A stretch of 64,000 nt of DNA, from contig JBBIKS010000007.1 in NCBI GenBank assembly GCA_037445375.1, positions 22,140-86,139 of the forward strand, given 5' to 3'. This stretch comes from DYHD01 sp037445375 (GTDB taxonomy: Bacteria > Nitrospirota > Thermodesulfovibrionia > Thermodesulfovibrionales > Dissulfurispiraceae). Both the position numbers and the translations under genes were made by a program. The notes below the pieces were generated by a model. It saw nothing but the letters and a program-made list of their open reading frames with translations, had not been told where the DNA came from and searched no databases. Of the stretch, positions 61,056 through 64,000 are shown in pieces (positions within the stretch are counted from its first letter, which is position 1; each line of letters starts with the position of its first letter).

Positions 61056-62171
61056 TTATTTGCCCATTATCTGGACATATTGTGCGATGCCATTTCTTGT
61101 AATTAAACCGATAAGTTTATCGCCATCTTTGACAATCAGCCTGCCTGCATCATCATTTATCATAAGTTCAAGGGCTTTCATGGCAGAGTCTTCTTTTGAA
61201 ACCTCAAATTTCTTATCATGAGGCTTATAAATTTTAGACACAATGACTTCTTTCCATCTGTCTCTGGGCACATCCTTGACTTCCTTCAGGGTTACAAAGC
61301 CGTATAGACCATCTCCATTCATAACGGGAAAGCCGCCAAATCCATATCTCAAAAAGAAGTCATATACCGCTGCATTAACAGTTATATCAGGCGGCATCGA
61401 GATAATATCCCTGACCATTATATCTTTAACCTGAATTCCATTCAATGTTTCCTGAAGGCTTGCCTGCTGATAGCTAGACTGGGCCGCTGAATACAAAAAC
61501 CATCCAATTATCATCAGCCATAACCCGCTTGGAATGCCCGCAAACAGCGAAAAAAAGCCAAGCACTACAAAAAAAAAGGCTATTTTCTGACCATAATTAG
61601 AAGCCTTACGAGTTGCATAGAAGAAATCGCCTGTTTTATTCCATATATAAGCCCTGACAACCCGCCCTCCATCCATAGGAAATCCGGGAATTAGATTAAA
61701 CAACCCCAATATGAGATTCAATTGTGCGAGATATTGAAAGAGTGCTTTGGCTATGAGATTTTCGACCAGCAAAAATAAAGCAAAAAAGCCAAAGGCAAGG
61801 AAAAAACTTGTCAGAGGACCTGCTATGGCTATTTTAAATTCAGCATCTGGACGGGAAGGCTCTCCTTTCATCTGTGCTACACCGCCAAAGATGAAAAGGG
61901 TTATGTTTATTATTGATAATTTGTATTTGAGAGCAATAAATGAGTGGGCAAGTTCGTGCAGCACTACCGAAAGGAAAAGCGTAAGTGAGGCAATTATACC
62001 TGTTATCCAATACAAACGGGTTGGAAGTTCAGGTACAGCCTCTGGAAAATAGAATGTCGACAATGACCATGAGATGAGACCAAAAACTATAAGCCATGAA
62101 AAATGAACCTTTATCGGGATTCCTAATACAGTCGCAATTTTTAGTGAACCAGACCTTAAAAAGCTCTCCAT
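61056..62171 (-). CDS. Site-2-type M50 protease with CBS domains
   Basis: A 371-residue membrane metalloprotease. The zinc site HELAH is at residues 72-76 and the third ligand is Asp167 in NLIPGFPMDGGR; about five to six membrane helices; then two CBS domains (about 245-365; VKDIMVRDIISMPPDITV) that could sense adenine nucleotides. The class is the SpoIVFB-like S2P with C-terminal CBS pair. Its substrate is unknown. It lies 46 bp behind hisB. Confidence 0.93.
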   Translation of the reverse strand: MESFLRSGSLKIATVLGIPIKVHFSWLIVFGLISWSLSTFYFPEAVPELPTRLYWITGIIASLTLFLSVVLHELAHSFIALKYKLSIINITLFIFGGVAQMKGEPSRPDAEFKIAIAGPLTSFFLAFGFFALFLLVENLIAKALFQYLAQLNLILGLFNLIPGFPMDGGRVVRAYIWNKTGDFFYATRKASNYGQKIAFFFVVLGFFSLFAGIPSGLWLMIIGWFLYSAAQSSYQQASLQETLNGIQVKDIMVRDIISMPPDITVNAAVYDFFLRYGFGGFPVMNGDGLYGFVTLKEVKDVPRDRWKEVIVSKIYKPHDKKFEVSKEDSAMKALELMINDDAGRLIVKDGDKLIGLITRNGIAQYVQIMGK

Positions 62172-62217
62172 TATATGATATCTGCCTCAGTTAAAGCCTC
62201 TGAAATTCTGCCTGCAA

Positions 62218-62802
62218 TTACAGTTTGCCCTTTGTAGAGGGAATATCCTTTAGCTTCGGGTTAAGAGAAGTCGCCATTTGCAATGACCTTCCGAAAGCCT
62301 TAAATATGGATTCAAATATATGATGGATATCTCTGCCATACTTTAAGATAATATGCAGATTCATTAAAGAGTGATTGCTGAATGCCCTGAAAAAATCCTC
62401 GAAAAGCGATGCCTCAAGCCCTCTCAAGGATTTACCCGTAGGCTTTACCTTGTAAACCAGATAAGGTCTCCCGCTGATATCCATTACAACCTGCGAGAGG
62501 CTTTCATCCATCGGAATGGCAGCTTCGCCGTAACGTCTGATACCCTTTTTATCGCCAAGCGCCTTCTTTACAGCCTCTCCGAGGCTTATGCCAAGGTCTT
62601 CCATAAGATGATGGTAATCAATGTTAATATCGCCTGTTGCCCTTATAGTAAGGTCTATAGAGCCATGAAAAGAAAAAAGACTGAGCATATGGTCTAAAAA
62701 GGGGATTGATGTGCTTATATCATGCACTCCCTTACCGTCGAGATTTATTTCTATTGAGATATTAGTCTCATTCGTTTTTCTCTCAAATGTTACCTTCCTC
62801 AT
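62218..62802 (-). CDS. hisB: Imidazoleglycerol-phosphate dehydratase
   Basis: Histidine synthesis. 194 residues; metal-binding repeats STSIPFLDHMLSLFSFHG, DYHHLMEDLGISLG and the C-terminal SLMNLHIILKYGRDIHHIFE, as in HisB dehydratases. It is monofunctional, without the phosphatase domain of the enterobacterial fusion. Its start overlaps hisC by 4 bp. Confidence 0.97.
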   Translation of the reverse strand: MRKVTFERKTNETNISIEINLDGKGVHDISTSIPFLDHMLSLFSFHGSIDLTIRATGDINIDYHHLMEDLGISLGEAVKKALGDKKGIRRYGEAAIPMDESLSQVVMDISGRPYLVYKVKPTGKSLRGLEASLFEDFFRAFSNHSLMNLHIILKYGRDIHHIFESIFKAFGRSLQMATSLNPKLKDIPSTKGKL

Positions 62803-63890
62803 TTTCTACCCCTATCTTTTCTTATGGGAACACGAATTGATTCGACAGCCTTTTTCATTGAATCTATAAAAATGTCGTTTTCCTCAGGAGTGCCCACCGT
62901 AACTCTTAGTGTATTTTTTATGGTATTGCCCATATATCTGACCAAAACATCCAGTTCAATAAGTTTCTGATATACTGAATCAGCATAAGGCACTTTAAAT
63001 AATATAAAATTAGACTCGGAAGGGAATGGCTCAATCCCTTTGATATTGCTTAATTCATTAAATAATCTCTTTCTCTCTTTGAGAATTAACTTTATATGTG
63101 CGTTTATAATCTTTTTGTTCTTAATTCCATCAATGGCTATAACCTGCGAGAGCGAACCAAGATTATACGGTAATCTGGCTTTGTTAACCTCTTTGATCAA
63201 ATCCTTATGTCCAATCAGAAAACCTGTTCTGATAGCAGCTAATCCTATCTTGCTGAGAGTCCTGAGGATTGCAAGGTTGCGATAGTCTTTTAAGAGCGGC
63301 AAGAAGCCCTTTTTGCTTGAAAAAGGCTGGTATGCCTCATCAACTATGACAATATTTTTTGAAGCCTCGATTATTTTCAATATTTTTTCAGCAGAAAAAC
63401 AGTTTCCTGTAGGATTATTTGGTGAACTCAGGAAGATTAACTTGGGCTTTTCTTTTTTGATAGATGTTAGTATTTTATCAATGTCAAGATCGAACTCGTT
63501 ATCTAATGGGATAGGAATATGAGCTTGCCCCAATGTTTGGGTAGCTATAGCATACATAACAAATGAAGGAAATGGAGAAAGAACAGGACCGCCAAAGGTT
63601 GTAATAAGATAATTGATTATTTCATCTGAGCCATTACCTAAAAGAATATTTTCAGGGCTTATTTTTAAATCCTGAGAGATTGCCTTTTTAAGCTCCTTGC
63701 CTTCTGGGTCAGGGTAGCGGTTTAGAGAAGAAAGAATGTCTTTCTTCAAAAATATGCTCTCAATCGGCACTGGACAATACGGGCTTTCATTAGCATCGAG
63801 TTTTGCTCTGCACGGAATTTCCTTGGCTATATATGCATCAAGGGACTGGATGTTTTTTCTTGCAAGTTCAGTAAAATTAATCTCTCTCAT
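62799..63890 (-). CDS. hisC: Histidinol-phosphate aminotransferase
   Basis: A PLP-dependent class II aminotransferase that makes histidinol phosphate; 363 residues. LDANESPYCP, GNGSDEIINYL, FLSSPNNPTGN, VIVDEAYQPF and the PLP lysine in RTLSKIGLAAIRTGFLIG are all seen. It is the first gene of the minus-strand run. A sigma-70-like promoter lies only 12 bp before the ATG. Confidence 0.96.
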   Translation of the reverse strand: MREINFTELARKNIQSLDAYIAKEIPCRAKLDANESPYCPVPIESIFLKKDILSSLNRYPDPEGKELKKAISQDLKISPENILLGNGSDEIINYLITTFGGPVLSPFPSFVMYAIATQTLGQAHIPIPLDNEFDLDIDKILTSIKKEKPKLIFLSSPNNPTGNCFSAEKILKIIEASKNIVIVDEAYQPFSSKKGFLPLLKDYRNLAILRTLSKIGLAAIRTGFLIGHKDLIKEVNKARLPYNLGSLSQVIAIDGIKNKKIINAHIKLILKERKRLFNELSNIKGIEPFPSESNFILFKVPYADSVYQKLIELDVLVRYMGNTIKNTLRVTVGTPEENDIFIDSMKKAVESIRVPIRKDRGRK

Positions 63891-63901
63891 TATTACCGTT
63901 T

Positions 63902-63930
63902 ATAATAAATCTATAAAAAAATATTGTCAA
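63902..63930 (-). promoter_or_regulatory. Sigma-70-like promoter for hisC operon
   Basis: On the minus strand TTGACA (63925-63930) and TATTAT (63902-63907) are spaced by 17 bp. The -10 box ends 11 bp before the hisC ATG at 63890, so the transcript would have a leader of only about 5 nt, close to leaderless. No strong ribosome-binding site is seen there. Confidence 0.6.
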
Positions 63931-64000
63931 TATTTATTGATAAATATGTCAAGCCAAAATAGAAATGTCCTGTTTTACGCTGCTACCTCCAAAGGAGGAT

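Overview
The window is an AT-rich (by eye roughly 38-40 % GC) stretch of bacterial chromosome, densely coding on both strands, with one tRNA and no rRNA, plasmid or phage functions. The gene set includes class II B12-dependent ribonucleotide reductase, ThyX, a 2-oxoacid:ferredoxin oxidoreductase beta subunit, AMMECR1, GH57, two-subunit GlyQS, LolCD plus outer-membrane proteins, a def-fmt-DUF116 block and many two-component systems. This suggests a Gram-negative, probably anaerobic or microaerophilic bacterium, and the style of the proteins resembles Nitrospirota (Thermodesulfovibrionia-like). That placement is inference; no database was searched.

Layout. 1-2.2 kb: end of a haem operon (hemH, cut by the window edge, then protoporphyrinogen oxidase) and tRNA-Leu(UAA). 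2.4-8.0 kb (minus): a four-gene run of OFOR beta subunit, double PhnD-type lipoprotein, sensor kinase with a cysteine-rich insert inside HAMP, and an NtrC-type sigma-54 activator. 8.4-15.5 kb (plus): small Cys-rich protein, outer-membrane MetA-type protein, Tim44-like protein, MgtE with PRC barrel, mtnA, polyprenyl diphosphate synthase, AMMECR1 protein. 15.6-25.5 kb: photolyase, CysC-like kinase, subtilase with a C-terminal anchor, nrdJ, tgt and a cation diffusion facilitator. 25.9-32.2 kb: lipoprotein, glyQ-glyS, a MetE-core-like protein, MaoC hydratase, zincin. 32.2-32.9 kb: mobile-element scar with a decayed integron-type integrase that appears to have overwritten the tail of the next gene. 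32.9-39.5 kb (minus): def, fmt, DUF116, PASTA, rpe, TPR, pgsA and a DUF512 radical-SAM protein. 40-49.7 kb: MBL hydrolase, birA, coaX, usp, a LivK-like binding protein with a hybrid histidine kinase, a LuxR regulator, an inositol-monophosphatase-type enzyme and gcvH-lpdA. 51.3-59.1 kb (plus): eno, ftsB, GH57, lysS, lolC, a small membrane protein, lolD. 59.2-63.9 kb (minus): rluB, thyX, M50/CBS protease, hisB, hisC.

How it fits together. Most blocks are housekeeping: haem, translation, lipoprotein export, histidine, phospholipid and cofactor synthesis. Two independent signalling cassettes pair a periplasmic ligand-binding lipoprotein with an adjacent membrane kinase (PhnD-type and LivK-type). 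Their proximity suggests that the binding proteins serve as kinase co-receptors rather than transporter components, since no permease or ATPase gene lies beside either.

The intergenic space is unusually rich in short non-autonomous repeats: a MITE-like family with GAGTCTGTTTATAAA ends, a TGTCCAAAATAAT family, a 76-bp REP-like unit, long palindromes, and a CCTAAATTGAGC word. I see no CRISPR array and no complete insertion sequence.
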